64,000 nt of DNA from Vanessa cardui (GCF_905220365.1 NC_061135.1:14475501-14539500); one strand, 5' to 3'; positions 26,166-40,273 are shown, counted from the first letter of the stretch. The notes: generated from the sequence alone by a model not told the origin. A program made the numbers and translations.

Positions 26166-27251
26166 AGTACGGACCATTTGCTTTACCAAATTCTCATATA
26201 TTGTAATTTTTTTTAATTTTGTTGTTTTCATTCATTTGATTTTGAATTGCTTGAGGAAATAATATTTATATGAATTATTTATTTTACCCCAAATATGTAA
26301 GTAACGAAAGTTTAAAAGACCAGATTTTTTTTCTAAATAAATATCGGCATTAAACTATTACAACTCGTCAACAAATATTTTTATAAAATTTCTATTATTA
26401 CAAGGACGTCGAAATACTATACTATCCAAAGTTCGAAGATTTTAAGAATTGTAATTGTCATGTAGTAAGTAGTTCTATAACCGAAGGAAAACTCTTCATT
26501 AAAATTTCCACTGATAGTTTCATAATGCTGAGGAATAAATAATAATAATGATATAACTGACCCTCGTGTTCATTCATCATTCTGCTCCATTCATAACTTG
26601 CGTGAACTTTGATAGCGCACATTACAGGCTGGTGATAGTTTTTACTATATTATGTATGTAATAACATGTTATAAAATGAATAATTTATTGAATGAAGATA
26701 CAGTTATATGCATAATTTAATTAATTTGCTCTTGAATTATGTAATATGAACGTTCTTAAAATGTTACACGAAATATAAATAGTTAATATACATATTTTGT
26801 GTTCCCCTTTCGGTCTCCGATAAATTTGTAAGATTAAAAATATGTTATTAAAATTAATAATATATAATTAAATGATATAGATTGCTATTGGAACTATATT
26901 TGGTTATTGCTAAAACTAGTTTCATTAATTGGAAATCAAATTTGCGAATAATTTGGCTAACAGTCGGTCGTATACGAGTTTTTTATTCTTTTGCTGAGAT
27001 TAGACGGCTGACATGTTATCTGATTTATATATTTTCGTGTCAGCACTGTTATGACAAAGAAACGACGAGAAGAACTCCTTGTTTCGGCAGCCATGGAACA
27101 CTATATGTGTACGTATGGGATACGTAGTTACATTGTATTGACATCGTGAGCCGATATCCGTCTCAGAGTAGATGTGTCGATACATTTCATATGATTTTAA
27201 ACTTGAATGACTTGTGTGTTCGAAGTGCTAACTTTCGCTTTTGTTAGCAGA

Positions 27252-27473
27252 ATGCCGGTTATCAGAATATGTTTGTTGCTATTAGTTAACAGCGGCCTTG
27301 CGAGCTGCGAGCCGACGTGCAAATTGTTTCGGTTTACATGCACTCGTCGGAAAAGCACTCGCGTTCATAGCACGAGACGGCCTCTGGTATTATGGGAGAA
27401 TTTTGACACAATTTCTGTACCTCAATCGTGTTTGGAAGTTCTGCGACTCAGCAAGCCCGACATGTCAATCTGA
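27252..27473 (+). CDS. doubtful small secreted-protein ORF
   Basis: A 73-codon frame begins ATGCCG directly after a pyrimidine-rich CTTTCGCTTTTGTTAGCAG, which resembles a splice acceptor. The first 20 residues (MPVIRICLLLLVNSGLASCE) look like a signal peptide. The remainder is Cys/Arg-containing with possible dibasic sites (TRRK, STRR) and no recognisable family. The same frame is also open from an ATG at 27207, and an overlapping +1 frame is open too, which weakens the case. No polyA signal is evident just downstream. Chance is the default explanation. Confidence 0.2.
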   Translation: MPVIRICLLLLVNSGLASCEPTCKLFRFTCTRRKSTRVHSTRRPLVLWENFDTISVPQSCLEVLRLSKPDMSI

Positions 27474-27539
27474 TGTTTATCATAAAATACTAAATACTCT
27501 ATAATTGAACAGTAAATGTATTGATATATTATTTAAAAA

Positions 27540-30500
27540 ATACCGCACGCGGACCAGTTACTTTGCCTTTAAGTACAAATGACTTTGTGTCGCTGTGTTC
27601 CGGTTTGTGAGTAATTACAGGCACAGGGCCTCGTCTCGGGCCCGGGGTGGCGCCGCGCCGCGCCCCGACCAACGGATTGCACTTCTTGGAATGTCTACGT
27701 GATAGTGACCTATTGCATAGATTGGCTTAATCCCGTCTGGTCAGTAGTTTATAATTCGTATTGCTTAAATTACATTCTCAATGAGGCACGAAACTTTTAA
27801 ACTAGTATATCGCATATAACGTACTCGGAAAAAGTATTATCGGAGCGTCAGATGAACCTATGTCCCAAAAGTTATTTATGATTAAACAGTTTAACAATAA
27901 AAAAATAAAAGGAAATAATAATATATTGCTTTGTGTCTGATGTTAATCGTTTTCTTGAAAATCCGGTTTAATTAAAAACATATAATGCGAGCAGCTTCTG
28001 ATTCGATAATTAATTTCGAAAAAAAAACAAAACTAAATACATCTAAGTTTATTAAATATAAAAAATATTTTTGCTCAATGTATCCTATTATATAATTACG
28101 TATATAACTCATGATACACATTACGCAGAAGAGACTACGTTTGCATAATTAACATCTTCTGTATGCGTTCGTTTTAGTTGAGCGCTCGAAAAACTTTAAA
28201 TGCGACTCCTATGTTTCTCGGGTTGATTTTGTTGCAAACGCTATTCACCTGATTTGACAGCATGCTATCTTTTCTAAGGCCACTCGTAACAAAAGTGGCC
28301 ATATTGTTAGTCCTCAGCTTAGAGATAGCGAGCAGCAGACTATCGTAGTAGATGACACCGACACGGGGTCACAGTAAACAATGTCCGACGGCACTTAATC
28401 TATTTTTAATATATTTTTATGTTTCGTAATTATAATTACGATAAAACGGAGATACCGAGCGCGGATCCCTAGAAATAAAGTAACCTTCGCTATCATTAAA
28501 AATCCTAAGACACTTAACAAGGTCATAGTAACATTACCGGCCGTATCGAACATACATATGCATGAGGCGCAGTGCTCAACGAAATATATTGCTTTACATT
28601 ATCAGATCTCTGTCGAGTTCAGATCGGGCTGAGGCAATTCGATACAAGCTCATATTAAATTTTCATCCATTAAAAAGTGAGTCACAATCTGATAGTACGT
28701 GATCGTGCCATTATATAGGCCACGGGCCGCGGGAGGCGCCGGGTCGTCCTCGCACGCCGCGCTAGCCATTCGTATCAATTAAAGTGTCGTCGTTAATTCT
28801 GCAGTCCTTTCGTGAGAAATATCTCCTAGTTGGTGACCGTAATGGTTTCCCTCAATCTAAGCCCAATCATAAGGCGACTAAAACAATTAAGCCGTCCCTC
28901 TAAACGTCTCAACCCATTTGTACGCGAGAATAATCTTCAGTCGCCTGCCCGTGACCCGCTCTACACTCTGGAAATCAATGTTAATAAAAATCAACAGTTA
29001 TACAATGTCTTTTTGTACTTTAATGAGCAAAAGCGGGGAAATCTTCGTTAATTAATGCAAATATAATCGAGTTCGCGCGCTCCGTAGATAGAGTTGAGGT
29101 AATTATGAACTCTATCAAAAGCTTGACATTGCTGTGATAGGGTGCAGTCTTATAGTGTCGGCACCTGTGACCTATAACTCTCGTGTTGATGTTATTGTAA
29201 AATTCAAACTGCAGCTAACGATGAGTCTGAAATAGTGTTTGAGGGATCATTGATGAGGGCGATTTTTACGACGAGTTTAGTGTGATCGCTTAAAGATGAG
29301 CAAGGTTTAGCGAATTCATAACGTTTAATTAATAGTTATTAAAATCCATTAATAAATCAATTATAGGCGCCTGCTCCGTAGCTCACAGCGAGCGATAAAA
29401 GCAACTGGATTACGTCAACGAAATGGGTTAAATGGACTGTAGTAATAAAAGTAGCCCTCGCCGTGAACTCGGCGAGCGCGGATCCGCGGCCCCCGTGAAG
29501 GCCATACAACAATATCGCGGGCACATTGTTAAGCCGCTTGCACATCGAACGGAATCTTTGCACGGAAACTATTTTTTAAATAATTTGCTTTACATTATAA
29601 ATACGTTTTTGTGGTCTAGTTCTAGTTTAAATCTATATAATAGGATGTATGTCTTATTTCGCTTATTGTTACTTATGTGCAACGACTGCTACTTAGCAGA
29701 AAGTTTCCAAAAATATTTAAAAATAAATTTTAAAAAATCGAGGATATTAAAAATAGTTACAAATATATTTTTGTGAAATCACGATAATTGTTTAAAATTT
29801 TTCCAAAAATTTGAATAATATTGTTCAAAGACAACAAAAGACGAAACGAAAAGAAACAGCGGTGGTCTATTTGTGTATCAATGTAAGCGAATTTCACTTT
29901 TGTGGGCATTCGAAAGTATTGCATGCAAATCGCAAAGCGGTCGCTGGCCGATTTTTCTAATAAGAGGAACGCGTTGAATGATAATGTAACGCAGACGGTA
30001 CAGTAACCGAAACCTACGAATATATACAAACGTGTATCGTACGTCAGCGCGCAGCTTAAATTATAAGATGTAGAGATTTACCAATTCGCTTCGTAAGATG
30101 CATTGAGACAAGTATTTGTTAACTATATTCTTCGACATGCAGACAAAATGCCTTTTTCGTTAACTACGGAGGTCGGTGTTGGTGAGAGTTGTTAGTGCGA
30201 GATAAAAATAATACAACAATGAAAATAAAAACTTGTCTAAAATAACTAACTGTCACTGGCAGTCGTACTTTTGCAATAAATTTAGTTATACGTTACACGT
30301 GATCGTTTCTATGGGTATTATGATCTTTAAAATGCACGATTGTAGCCAACAGTTTTTCTTTATCTTCAGGAAAATTATAATATATTATTGTGAGGCCGGT
30401 TTAATTATATACAGCACATTAAATCATTGAATAACGATATTTTTCGTATGTTTTATCTACGGTACCTATTTCATGCATATGAGTAGATTAATTTTAACTA

Positions 30501-32907
30501 GATATTTCACTTATCACGTACGACAGAACCCGTTGTGTCATGTTATGTAAAAGGCTATCTCTGCGCCAGTGGGACTGAAACGAGCGGAATAACGTTATAT
30601 AAAGTGTTTATATATGTTATCAGTACATATAATTCAACGTCTAATATAAATTTAGAACGGTTTCTATGTCGCTTGCAGTAATAAATGTTTTTCCTAATTA
30701 ATAATGTATCAATAAATGTTTTATTTCGCTCCGCGGCCGACGTGATAACGTATAAAGAGACTAGTGCAGAACGATAAATTCGATAATACAGCGCGCCGGT
30801 AATGATCCCTTTGTACCGCTTTGAATACTTGAATAATAATGATAAGAGCGGTCGATGAACGAGCGATCGTGAACTTGGCTGCGTAGCCTTCGCTGCGTCT
30901 ACGTTGTACGTTTATTGTTAATGTAACAATTAGTTGCAATCGCAGCTTTCGTATGGCGATCAATGTACTCGTTCATACATCTGAAATCTCACAACTTAAA
31001 TCGTACTTTCTTACAATTGGGAAGATTACTGTAATAATAATCTTTCGTGATAAAACATATTAACATATAGAGACAAAAAATATTACGTAAATGCCCCTTC
31101 ACACGTTGACTTTATCGATAAAATAATAAAAGGAATTACATTATTGTAAACGAATACGCCGATAATGTAATGCTGCATGTTGAAACGCGTTTATCTCAGA
31201 TATTGGGCCGGTGGCTAATTTGAATAATTCTTTTGCCTCATATATCCGTTCACTGAGAAGGTCATAGGCTGTATAAGTTAACTCCGCGACCCTACGGCGC
31301 GGGCACTAACGTGGCCCGATCGGCCAATGCGCAGCTCGTGTCGAGCGACCGCGGGCGCGGCCGGCGATTGCGCGTAACTAGCCATTGTGACGGTCTGATG
31401 TTACAAATTTATTCAATTTTCCAGTTGCGCGAGGTAACGTCTCCGCGTGACACAGTTCCATTACGTCGGCTGATTTGACAAACACTTTACACTAATATGT
31501 TTCACTTTCTAGCTTCTGCTGACAGTTTTGTGTTTCACAATTTATGTAAAAGTAATTTAATTGAACGTTAAATGACAAACAAGAGCGTCAAGTACAATTA
31601 ATTATTAAATAAACTTGCGATATGGTTTTATTAAAACATGTTCCTTTAGTGCTGAAACTAAAATCAATAGAATATGTACGTAAAATCAAATATCGCTCGA
31701 TCGATGAGATGTTTGTTTTAGATTTAATTTTCGCAAATGTACACACATACCACCAACCCACGGCGACGATGAGGCCCAACAGTGGTGCATCTACTTACAG
31801 ATAGAATATTACGTTTCCGTGCACGTTATAATCATGTCGAGTTCTTACTTTAAAGGTATAAATAACAGCATGATTCAGAGTTCTCTAACCCTTCTAAAAC
31901 CGCCGAGTAATTAATACGAAACATTTAGTACTCGTTACCGGATCTCCGAATGTGGGTCGAACATGATTTAGTCTATTTCGCGAGACCGTTCAACTCTTAC
32001 CCGTTGACATCGGAGTCAGTAGCCTCAATATTTATAAATAAGTCTATAAAATAAACTGCCGATTTTATGGATCCTTATTCACTGCAGGAAAACTTTTATT
32101 TGACCCACTTTGCCTCGGTTAAAACTTACCTAGTTATAGCGGGTAAGTTCAACGATCTATAAACTCAAATTTGGCTTTCAGACCATTCTCGATTATAAGA
32201 ATACGTTTTCTTGATTTTGCTTGACATAGTTTCTCATTGTTTTCATTCATGTAAAGTCACGGTCTTAATTAAAAAACAAAGAATGTCTTTTAATTTTGTA
32301 AATTAAAAATATATAATACCAATTTGAATTTGGGAAACAAATGGCACGAAAAAAGTAACAATTTTAAAACCTTACTCGAACATATACACCCAACTACGAA
32401 GATTCCAATTCAACTTATCTGCAGTACAATGCTTCATATACATTCAGATATTGATACAAAACGAAAATAGGTTAAAAATAAAACAATTATACAAAAACGG
32501 TATTGAGTTATAGAAAGTCAAACATCACGATACAGATCTCAGGTGATAATCAAGCGTTAGTGCGAGCCGACCCGCGTAATTATTTACGAAGTAATTTCAG
32601 CAGGCATCGCAGCGCGTGTCAGCCTCACTAGTTCTTTATATAACCTAGAATTTGGTATTTGTGCTCCCAATAGACAAATAATTAATGGAAAACACATGTA
32701 CAATGTTTCTGCTATATACGTTACTTCGCTACATATTCACGATTTACTAGGTGGCTATATTAGCCCGCCAGGAACACATAGTGGTTTTTATGATTTTACT
32801 ATCAAGCAACAACTCCACATAATCGTGGTCCAGTATGATTTCGAGTGATCTCATGTGCTTATGCAAATAAGCGACAACATTTGAGAAGAAAATAAGTTCA
32901 ATGTGTG
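27540..32907. other. non-coding, GC-rich islets
   Basis: GC-rich patches at about 27620-27675 (GGCCCGGGGTGGCGCCGCGC), 28720-28770 and 31280-31375 sit in AT-rich DNA. No gene, RNA or clear full-length repeat found. Confidence 0.5.
31742..31790 (+). repeat. possible decayed type B SINE body
   Basis: ACACACATACCACCAACCCA followed by GAGGCCCAACAGTGG resembles the mid and distal SINE body with an internal deletion. Weak. Confidence 0.3.
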
Positions 32908-32957
32908 ACGGCGCATTGACGATTTAAAGCATTGTTAATATCTATTACAGCGCCAAC
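32908..32957 (+). repeat. GTGAGTGAGCCAG-family repeat fragment
   Basis: CGGCGCATTGACGATTTAAA followed by TGTTAATATCTATTACAGCG corresponds to the right half of the 45.9 kb copy. Confidence 0.55.
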
Positions 32958-33702
32958 GCGAAGCGCCTTTTTTTGTTTGCTTATTTGCAATGTATAACAG
33001 TCTTCTCGGTATATATATACACAGAGTTTTAGTGCGAATTAATTTTCGAATGATTTTACGCCAGAAATGGTCAACCGACACAGACGAGACGAGTGAGTAC
33101 ATTTAACATGGCTGCCTGTTCTATTTCCGAGGCTTAGAGACTTACCGTTCGGATTTGGTTACTCTGCGCCAGATGGCAAATAGCTCGCCGTGGTCTACTG
33201 AAACAGCGATTCATCCGTCTGACACGATGCCCCAAATATCGCAGTTCAATAAAACTTCCTGTCGACTTTCCGTGAACTTGCTCGTACCCGCGCAATGAAA
33301 GCGCGTTTAAAAATAGCTAACATCGGCTATGTTTAAAAATATTACTCTCCTATAGCTTCCATTTCGTTTTTAAACGAATCTATTATAATATCATTGAATA
33401 ATTTATTTTGGACCAAGCTGTTTGTATTACATTTCATTTATACTATATTACAAGCCCACCGCTGGGCAAAAACTCTTATTTTATTAATGGGAAGATTTCG
33501 TGACAGTCTCCGTACATGTTACTGCAATATCATAGTTTTAATGATATTAAATTCAGTTTATTAATATTACCCACACAGAAAACTTTCACTAGCTTGAATC
33601 TACAATTAATATTACCTGTAAACCATCCTGTTCAAAAATCCCTGACGATGAGTAGTAAACATCACCCACATTGGTATTGTATTAAATACGAACTATTCGC
33701 GC

Positions 33703-33802
33703 CTGTACTACAATGGCTCACTCATTCTCGACGGAACGCAACAGTACTGAGTATCGTCGTTGTGAGATAGGATACTAGGGTGGGTGGTCCCGCCCAGTCG
33801 AG
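33703..33802 (-). repeat. GTGAGTGAGCCAG-family repeat fragment
   Basis: Antisense blocks ACAATGGCTCACTCATTCTC, CGGAACGCAACAGTACTGAG and GTGGGTGGTCCCGCCCAG correspond to the left half of the 20.9 kb copy. Confidence 0.6.
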
Positions 33803-36800
33803 CGTAACATCTTGGAGAGAAGAACATCGGTTTCGGCTCTTTGTGACGTGCTGAATGAGAGTCTGTGAATGTTCCGCTGCAGAGGTAAAGGTTACATCCC
33901 GTTGAGCGTTGGCTCAGAGCTTATTCAACCACATCTGAACTATCGTAAATATACCTCCGGTATCGAAGCTTGATATTTTATACAACCTACATGAGGCTTC
34001 CTGCCAATGTTTCCTGTTTGCCCGATGCTGTAGCTCGCCCTCGTCCAGATTGAACTCAAAATCTTTAGTTAAAATTTGAGTCTAATCACGATGCGTCGGT
34101 TTTTATGCGAGCTTGTAACAAGATTTAGTGGAAGTATAATGCTTAGTACCTTCATGTTTGGCTACGGAGTAGGCGGAGTAATCGCTTGGGGCGCTAATGA
34201 TTGTATCCATATATTTGCATATATTACTACGCTTAAAAGAAAATATATCAGTCAACGTGATACGTAAATGGTGGCCGTAGTCGTGTGTAGGAAGGAGATG
34301 CGTCGCTCGTTGAATGTAATTAGCGACGTAAAGTGATACGGGGCACAATCGCAGCGCGACGACTGCGCGCTTTGGGAATGAGTCCGTTTGTGTTATCATC
34401 TCCTCAGCTTCGCTTAGGCTCTCCTACATTGTAATTAATGACTAATAAATTCAATACAACTTGCCTGAATACATTATATCTGACGTTATATTTTTTATAA
34501 GCAAATTTATTATTTCCGACTTTTATTTTAATTGCAGAACATTCCTCAAAGTGATTGGGTCAAAGTTTATCGAAGTAAAGATATTTTAAAATGTAATGCA
34601 TTGTGGCTGTTTTTAAACAAATAACTATTTGTTTAATGTTCGAGATGTTTTAATTTCGATATTTTGTGATAAATTTTAATCTTAGTGCTAAATATGTTTG
34701 ATTATAGTTAGTAAGTAATTATATTTTATTACTAAGTAATCTTCTCAATTAAAATTATTCGCATCTCGGTTTATTTCTGTTGATAGCTAACCGCAGCGAT
34801 TTCGCAGGTACAGTTAAAGTTTTTATCGCGTGTGGTTTTTTTAGTAAGATAACATAAACCAATATTAAATCAATGTCACGGCAAGCGATCCACCGCACTC
34901 ATCTTATTCCTTTATCGCTTCAAAATATAATACAAATCTGATAGTAACGTGCAGTTCTTATAGCAATATTATATCATTAGATAATATTATTTTAATAATT
35001 AATTAGGAAGATATACATACTTATACGTACATAGAAGTCAGTTATCCGACTATAGTAGTCTTTTGCTTATTTTCTATTATTTACCTTATCTAATATGTTA
35101 TATAGACATATGAAATATGACCGTTATATGAATATCATATGACCTATATGTAAGTACTAATAAGGGATTTTATAAATGTAAACTAGAAATTGGTTAAACT
35201 AAGTTTTCCAGAGAGTTCGAACAGAGTTCGGCTCGGAGCGAGTTTTATTTCTCTGACTGAATTTTCATTAATTGAATTGCAACGGTCATTAAGGTATGCG
35301 AGAGAACCTTCGTTTGAGTGCTGCTGATCAGTATATCACTTCAAAGTATGACTTTAATTCGGAACCTTCGAGTGTGTTCGCGCTAATAGTGTCAGAGGTC
35401 GGAGTGTATATGGATAGCTATCCTAGAGCAAGAGTTCATTACATAAGGCAGCGGCCGGGTCGCGCGGTCCCAGCGTGTCGTAAACTTTATCAATTTTGTC
35501 AAGTTTATTGGGCAATTCACGCGCGCTCGTGTTAACGAAGGTGCGCAGGAGTCGTAAATAATTTGCGGAGATATTTGCAATAGCGTCATGTACTCGTTTG
35601 ATACACACGCCCTGACTATAGTTACACATTTTAGTGGAAATTTTCTAGTTTGATAGATTAAAGAACTGTTCCTTTAATCTATATATTTAGGTAAGTTATG
35701 TTCATAACCAGGTTTTACCAACTGCACCGGTGTGTACGCCTACATAAGGGTCCTTGCCCTATTTCCTTACTATAATAATTATTCGACGAGACGGACACCG
35801 GACTTAACAACCGTTACGAGCTATTAAAACTTAAATATTCTTTGATATAAAATGAAAGGTTTTGGTTGAGATTGCTTTAAATTTATTAATAAACATCGCA
35901 TCACACATATAAATACGAGATCTGTCATGTAATTGACACAACGCCTTAACTTTCCCATAAGTTAAACTATTTCAGCAGAGGGGATTGCGGGACGTTGGGT
36001 CGCTCTGATAGAGGACCTCATTAAGCGCATTTAATGAAAGCATTCGATTGTTCAAAGCCCGCACTCTATGCCCGCCCACTCGCACTGCCAGCGCCGGTGC
36101 CGGCGACGGCCACGGCGAGTGTACATTTCACAATTTCCTGAGACGTTCCGTGATAGATTTATGCGTCCCTTGCTCGTCTCGTCCTACGCGTTCCTCGCTG
36201 CGTGCAAAATGTAAAACCACTTTTAAGTTTTATTACTATTGGTTATTTAATCTGTTGTACGAACGTTAGATAATCCATTTCTGTCTTGATATTTCAACAG
36301 TAAAAAGTCTATTTATAGATCCTCACTTATAGGAAGATTGAAGATGCTCTCGAATGCCGTTGCTAGGTGGAGCCTGTCTGCCAAATGTAAAAACTTTTTC
36401 TCGCTTACTTTAGCTGTAAACGTATTCCTGTTTTATTTCCCTATAAATATTAAACTTAGTATAGTTAATACATCACGTTATACAGCTGGACAATTACTTG
36501 TTTTAATAGTAATGTTATTGTTAGCCTGACTCAAATAATATTATAAAACTAATGGGGGTTTGTGTGTTATATGAAGATAATCCGTCCATAGACGAAATTA
36601 GTGAAATGCCAGTTAAAACTGAGTCGTAATTGAAGATGAGCTCAGGGGACATAACTACCAAACTACTCATCTTCCGAAAATTCATATCAAACTAATAGCG
36701 TCTGGACTAATATTGTACAGGAAGTGCAATAGGATCGTGATAATGATAGATGCTGATCTCGTAGCTCTATTCTATAGAAACATAACTGAGAGGAATTACT

Positions 36801-37547
36801 CAAGTTTGCGCAGTTGAGAGATACGCCATTTTGTATTTAACTAAAGAGTACGGATGTGTCCGGCCGCACAGCGCCAGGGATTATCAACTTACTGAGAATG
36901 CTGAACGAAGAGCAAGGCACCGACTGAAAGCCTTACATTTTAGTCGCATTTAGTGTCACTTCGGTGCTCGGCTTCAATGAGCTCGATAATGTCACGTTTG
37001 ACAATTGTTAATAGTATTATGTTATTAAGGCTGATACAACGATATGTACCAATATTAATACCATGTTATAATGTAATATGTCAACGTTAATTTGAAATCA
37101 AAATGAGGTTATGTTTTACAACTTATTTCAAGTATTTAATTAATTAAGTAAATTATAAAGCAACTGCGGTTCGCTGTGTAGATTATTCCGGGAAACAAAA
37201 AAACGACAAATACTACCTCCGCGCTTTTTATGTAGTCTGGTATTGAGCGCTATGCCTTATTTATAATTATCGTGTATTTATTCAGCTTATGTTTAAATAA
37301 ATTAATTGTTTAAACTTAATAAGATCTCGTGTGTGCATCTGCACAGCTCACTACTATTCCGAGGGGAATAATTCATATCATTGCTGATATAGACACTCTT
37401 GCACATAATGACACATACGAGTATACTATCCAAACGATGACACCGTGAATTACGTACCCTTACTGACCCCGCAATGTTATTTGTTAAAAAAGTTCCTAAG
37501 TACTCCAGATTCCTGAAGGTTGACAGTACCAAGGCTTGTACTTACAT
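33803..37547. other. non-coding, no gene seen
   Basis: Open frames at 34076, 34103, 35296, 36048 and 36338 show no family. A GC-rich patch lies at about 36055-36120. The rest is AT-rich. Confidence 0.5.
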
Positions 37548-37659
37548 CGACATTTAAACACAAATTAAGCACATGAATATTTAGCGGTGCTTGCCTGGCT
37601 TTGAAACCACAACCATCGGATAAGATGCACGCGTTCTAACTACTGGGCCATCTCAGCTC
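37548..37659 (-). repeat. type B SINE, 3'-truncated, with 5' flank attached
   Basis: Minus-strand head GAGCTGAGATGGCCCAGTAG, tRNA-like arm and GTGCTTAATTTGTG body are present. The copy stops near 37548, where the rest of the body is lost. Beyond the head it continues into a segment (37660-37742) shared with the SINE at 10.5 kb. Confidence 0.75.
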
Positions 37660-37742
37660 AATCAAGACAAATTTATATTAAATACATTTATATTATTTTT
37701 CATGAATAAGCAACATGATATTTTATTTATATATGTGTCTTA
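37660..37742. repeat. segment shared with 10768-10849
   Basis: Same order and orientation relative to the SINE head as the segment at 10768, starting with the same AATCAAGACAAA. See the finding on the two copies. Confidence 0.7.
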
Positions 37743-38444
37743 TACACTAAACAGATTTAGACTAACTTTAGTAAAAAGATAGATGTCTCGCAAAGGAAAA
37801 ATACCCATTACTTTTCCTAATTTACCCCTCGATAAAATAGACGTAACGGCTTGTGTGCTAGGTAAAGTATTTTAAATTTCGCGCTAGTAAATCGCAAGTT
37901 CAAATAGTTCAAAATATTTTGAAGATAACTACAATACATTTACCAACCGATTATAAACACAGTAATGAAATATGAGCTCCGAATACAAGACTCGAGGCGA
38001 TGGAAGATAAAATGTCAAAAATCAAATAAAGCGTACCGTTATTTCGACGTAATTGAATGATTTCCGTGAGTATTAATTTCAAATTTCGCGTCCGACCTCT
38101 GAACTGTCACTGTGTGTCAAATCCACCCATAAACATTTGACTATACTCGTCGCCAATCTCTTTTTATGAGTGTGCAGGAGGTTAATGGCATTTTAATGTG
38201 ACACCTCACACACATGTAGTCGTAGGCATCGTCTAAGTGCCACTGTACACTGCGCCAGCTCTAAAGTACAATGTATACCTAGATTGCATTTCCTCCCTTA
38301 GACGAGCGGTCGTTAGTTAACTTAATTTAGGTCTATATTTTATGTTTCAACTTTCCATTCGTAAACATAATCGTTTCTACGTACTTTATTGCGTTATTAT
38401 TTCAGGCATAAAATTAATGTATCAAATATTTACTACTATAATTT

Positions 38445-38620
38445 ACGACCTCATTGGTCTAGCGGCTAATCTGTTCGGCTGCAAATCATGAAGGCTTGAT
38501 TTCGAATCCTGGGTTTGACCGATGAAAAAGCAGTAGTTACTAGGTGATTTGTCGTTAGTAGTTAATTTTCAAATTACATACCTTGCTCACACATCTATAT
38601 ATATATATACATATATACAA
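38445..38620 (+). repeat. tRNA-headed SINE (type C)
   Basis: The head CATTGGTCTAGCGGCTAATC has an A-box-like sequence and the B-box-like GATTTCGAATCC follows. A body with GAAAAAGCAGTAGTTACTAG runs to an alternating TA tract at about 38596-38620. The layout is that of a tRNA-derived SINE. Confidence 0.65.
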
Positions 38621-39149
38621 TAATGATGTGTAAGCATGTATCCTGTAAGCTATAAATGCCAGTAATAGCGGCGGTTTCACGGCAGCAATCTATTCGCGTT
38701 CGCCGAGAAACGTTATATGAGTATTGACTGACAATTTAATTTATTCATTAGCACGTTAAAATATTAATGAAGCATTTAAAGTTAAATACTTGATAAAGTG
38801 TTTTTTTTATATTCAAAACGTCGCGCGTCGGCAGTAAAATAAAAGTAGCAGTTGTTTTTTTCTCGGAGTATTTTTTTAGAAATAATGTGTAATTTCTTCC
38901 TTAATATGACGAAGAAACTTCTTTGTTTTAAATAGTCTCCTTGACTTTTTAATAACTATTAAAATTCACATATTTACACTTCTCTTCCGCGCTCCGAGCT
39001 GTGAGCCCACTTTTATTCGTAGTAAGTAAGGAATATTTAAGGTTAAATATCAAGAGTATCCTTCACACTAAGCCTACATTCGGCTCATTCGCGAACACTC
39101 CGAATTACGAATTAACAAACTATTCTCGTGCTACAACGGTGAGACCCAC

Positions 39150-39195
39150 ATTTTCAACCGACTTCCAAAAGGAGGAGGTTATCAATTCGTCTGTA

Positions 39196-39227
<32 letters not shown>

Positions 39228-39580
39228 GTTACCTCATAACTTTTCACTGGGTGGACCGATTTTGATAATTTTTTTTTTGTTTGAAAGGTAGTGCTTCCCG
39301 TGGGGTCCCATTTTTTTTAAATTTTTTTCCGATGATGGTATCCATATGAAAACGACATAAGTCTTAAATTTGCATTATGTATATACGCGACAAATCGGTG
39401 AATAACTGAAAATCACGTTAACCAATTTTGATAATTCTTTTTTTATTATAAAATATATACTTCAACGGTAATTTGGTGAAAGTTTGGTAAGGTTCTGAGT
39501 TCAGGATCCATGACAAAGTAACAGAACGGAAGGGAACGGAACAATTCTGAGGAGCATGTTAGCGATACTCAGTCGAATCT
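39150..39580 (+). repeat. AACCGACTTCCAAAAGGAGGAGG-type dispersed repeat with poly-T
   Basis: CAACCGACTTCCAAAAGGAG then GTTATCAATTCGTCTGTA lead into a 26-base T run (39196-39221). After it come CTCATAACTTTTCACTGGGT, TTTGAAAGGTAGTGCTTCCC and, further on, ACGGAAGGGAACGGAACAAT. This order is a familiar lepidopteran repeat of uncertain class. The T run is read in one frame as the poly-Phe of a spurious ORF. Confidence 0.7.
39196..39221 (+). repeat. T26 homopolymer
   Basis: An uninterrupted run of 26 T within the dispersed repeat at 39150-39580. Its length in an assembly is often unreliable. Confidence 0.9.
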
Positions 39581-39668
39581 TTTATTTATAGGTTATTTGG
39601 ATATTTGAGTCACCTTCCGTAATGTGGTTATGTTTATGTAATTATCATAGTCGAATATTATAATCAAC

Positions 39669-39922
39669 TAGCTACCCACCCCGGCTTCGCACGGGTGCAA
39701 TACTGATACTAAATATACTACAGAATTTGTGTATTTACGACATCACATCGCAAACTTCTAAAATTATCAGTGTTTCTTTACTATATTGTTCATGTATTAT
39801 ATACACAAACCTTCCCCTTGAATCACACTATCTTTTAAAAAAAACCGCATCAAAATCCGTTGCGTAGATTTAAAGATATAGGGACAGAGAAAGCGACTTT
39901 GTTTTATACTATGTAGTGATGG
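39669..39922 (+). repeat. CCCGGC-headed dispersed element, compact copy
   Basis: The element begins with ACCCCGGCTTCGCACGGGTG and ends with GACTTTGTTTTATACTATGT followed by AGTGATG. This is a well-known butterfly repeat layout, probably non-autonomous. The ends are shared with the 4.07-4.83 kb copy. No coding capacity. Confidence 0.75.
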
Positions 39923-40273
39923 AACTTCTATACGCCTCGCAGTTAGGGTGTGATATGGGGCAGAATTTCTTACTATCTTTAATCAAATTTTGTGTATGTG
40001 ATGTGATGTCATATGATGTACGAAATATAGTTGGTCTTTTTCAAAGTTTTTTTGCTGAGTTCGATTACAGCTCTTTCGAGGGATCCTTGTAGTTTACGCC
40101 GCGTGACGTATTAAATCCGCATTCTCGAAAGTCTATTTTTGCTTTATTCGCAAGTTTCCTTTGAAATTGTCCTCGAAGTAGTTTCTGACTCATATAAACG
40201 GAACGCTTAATCTATCTATATTAAAAAAAAATAGTTAGTCAACATCAGCTTCACTTAAAATCAAAAAATAAAT

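Noticed and set aside
25625..26231. Several frames with Cys-Arg-Leu-Pro or Gly-Gly-Arg repeats
   Set aside because: They read through the CTGCCGC tandem repeat, and both strands and several frames are open at once.
39001..39291. 96-codon ORF with a poly-Phe run
   Set aside because: The Phe run is the T26 homopolymer of a dispersed repeat.
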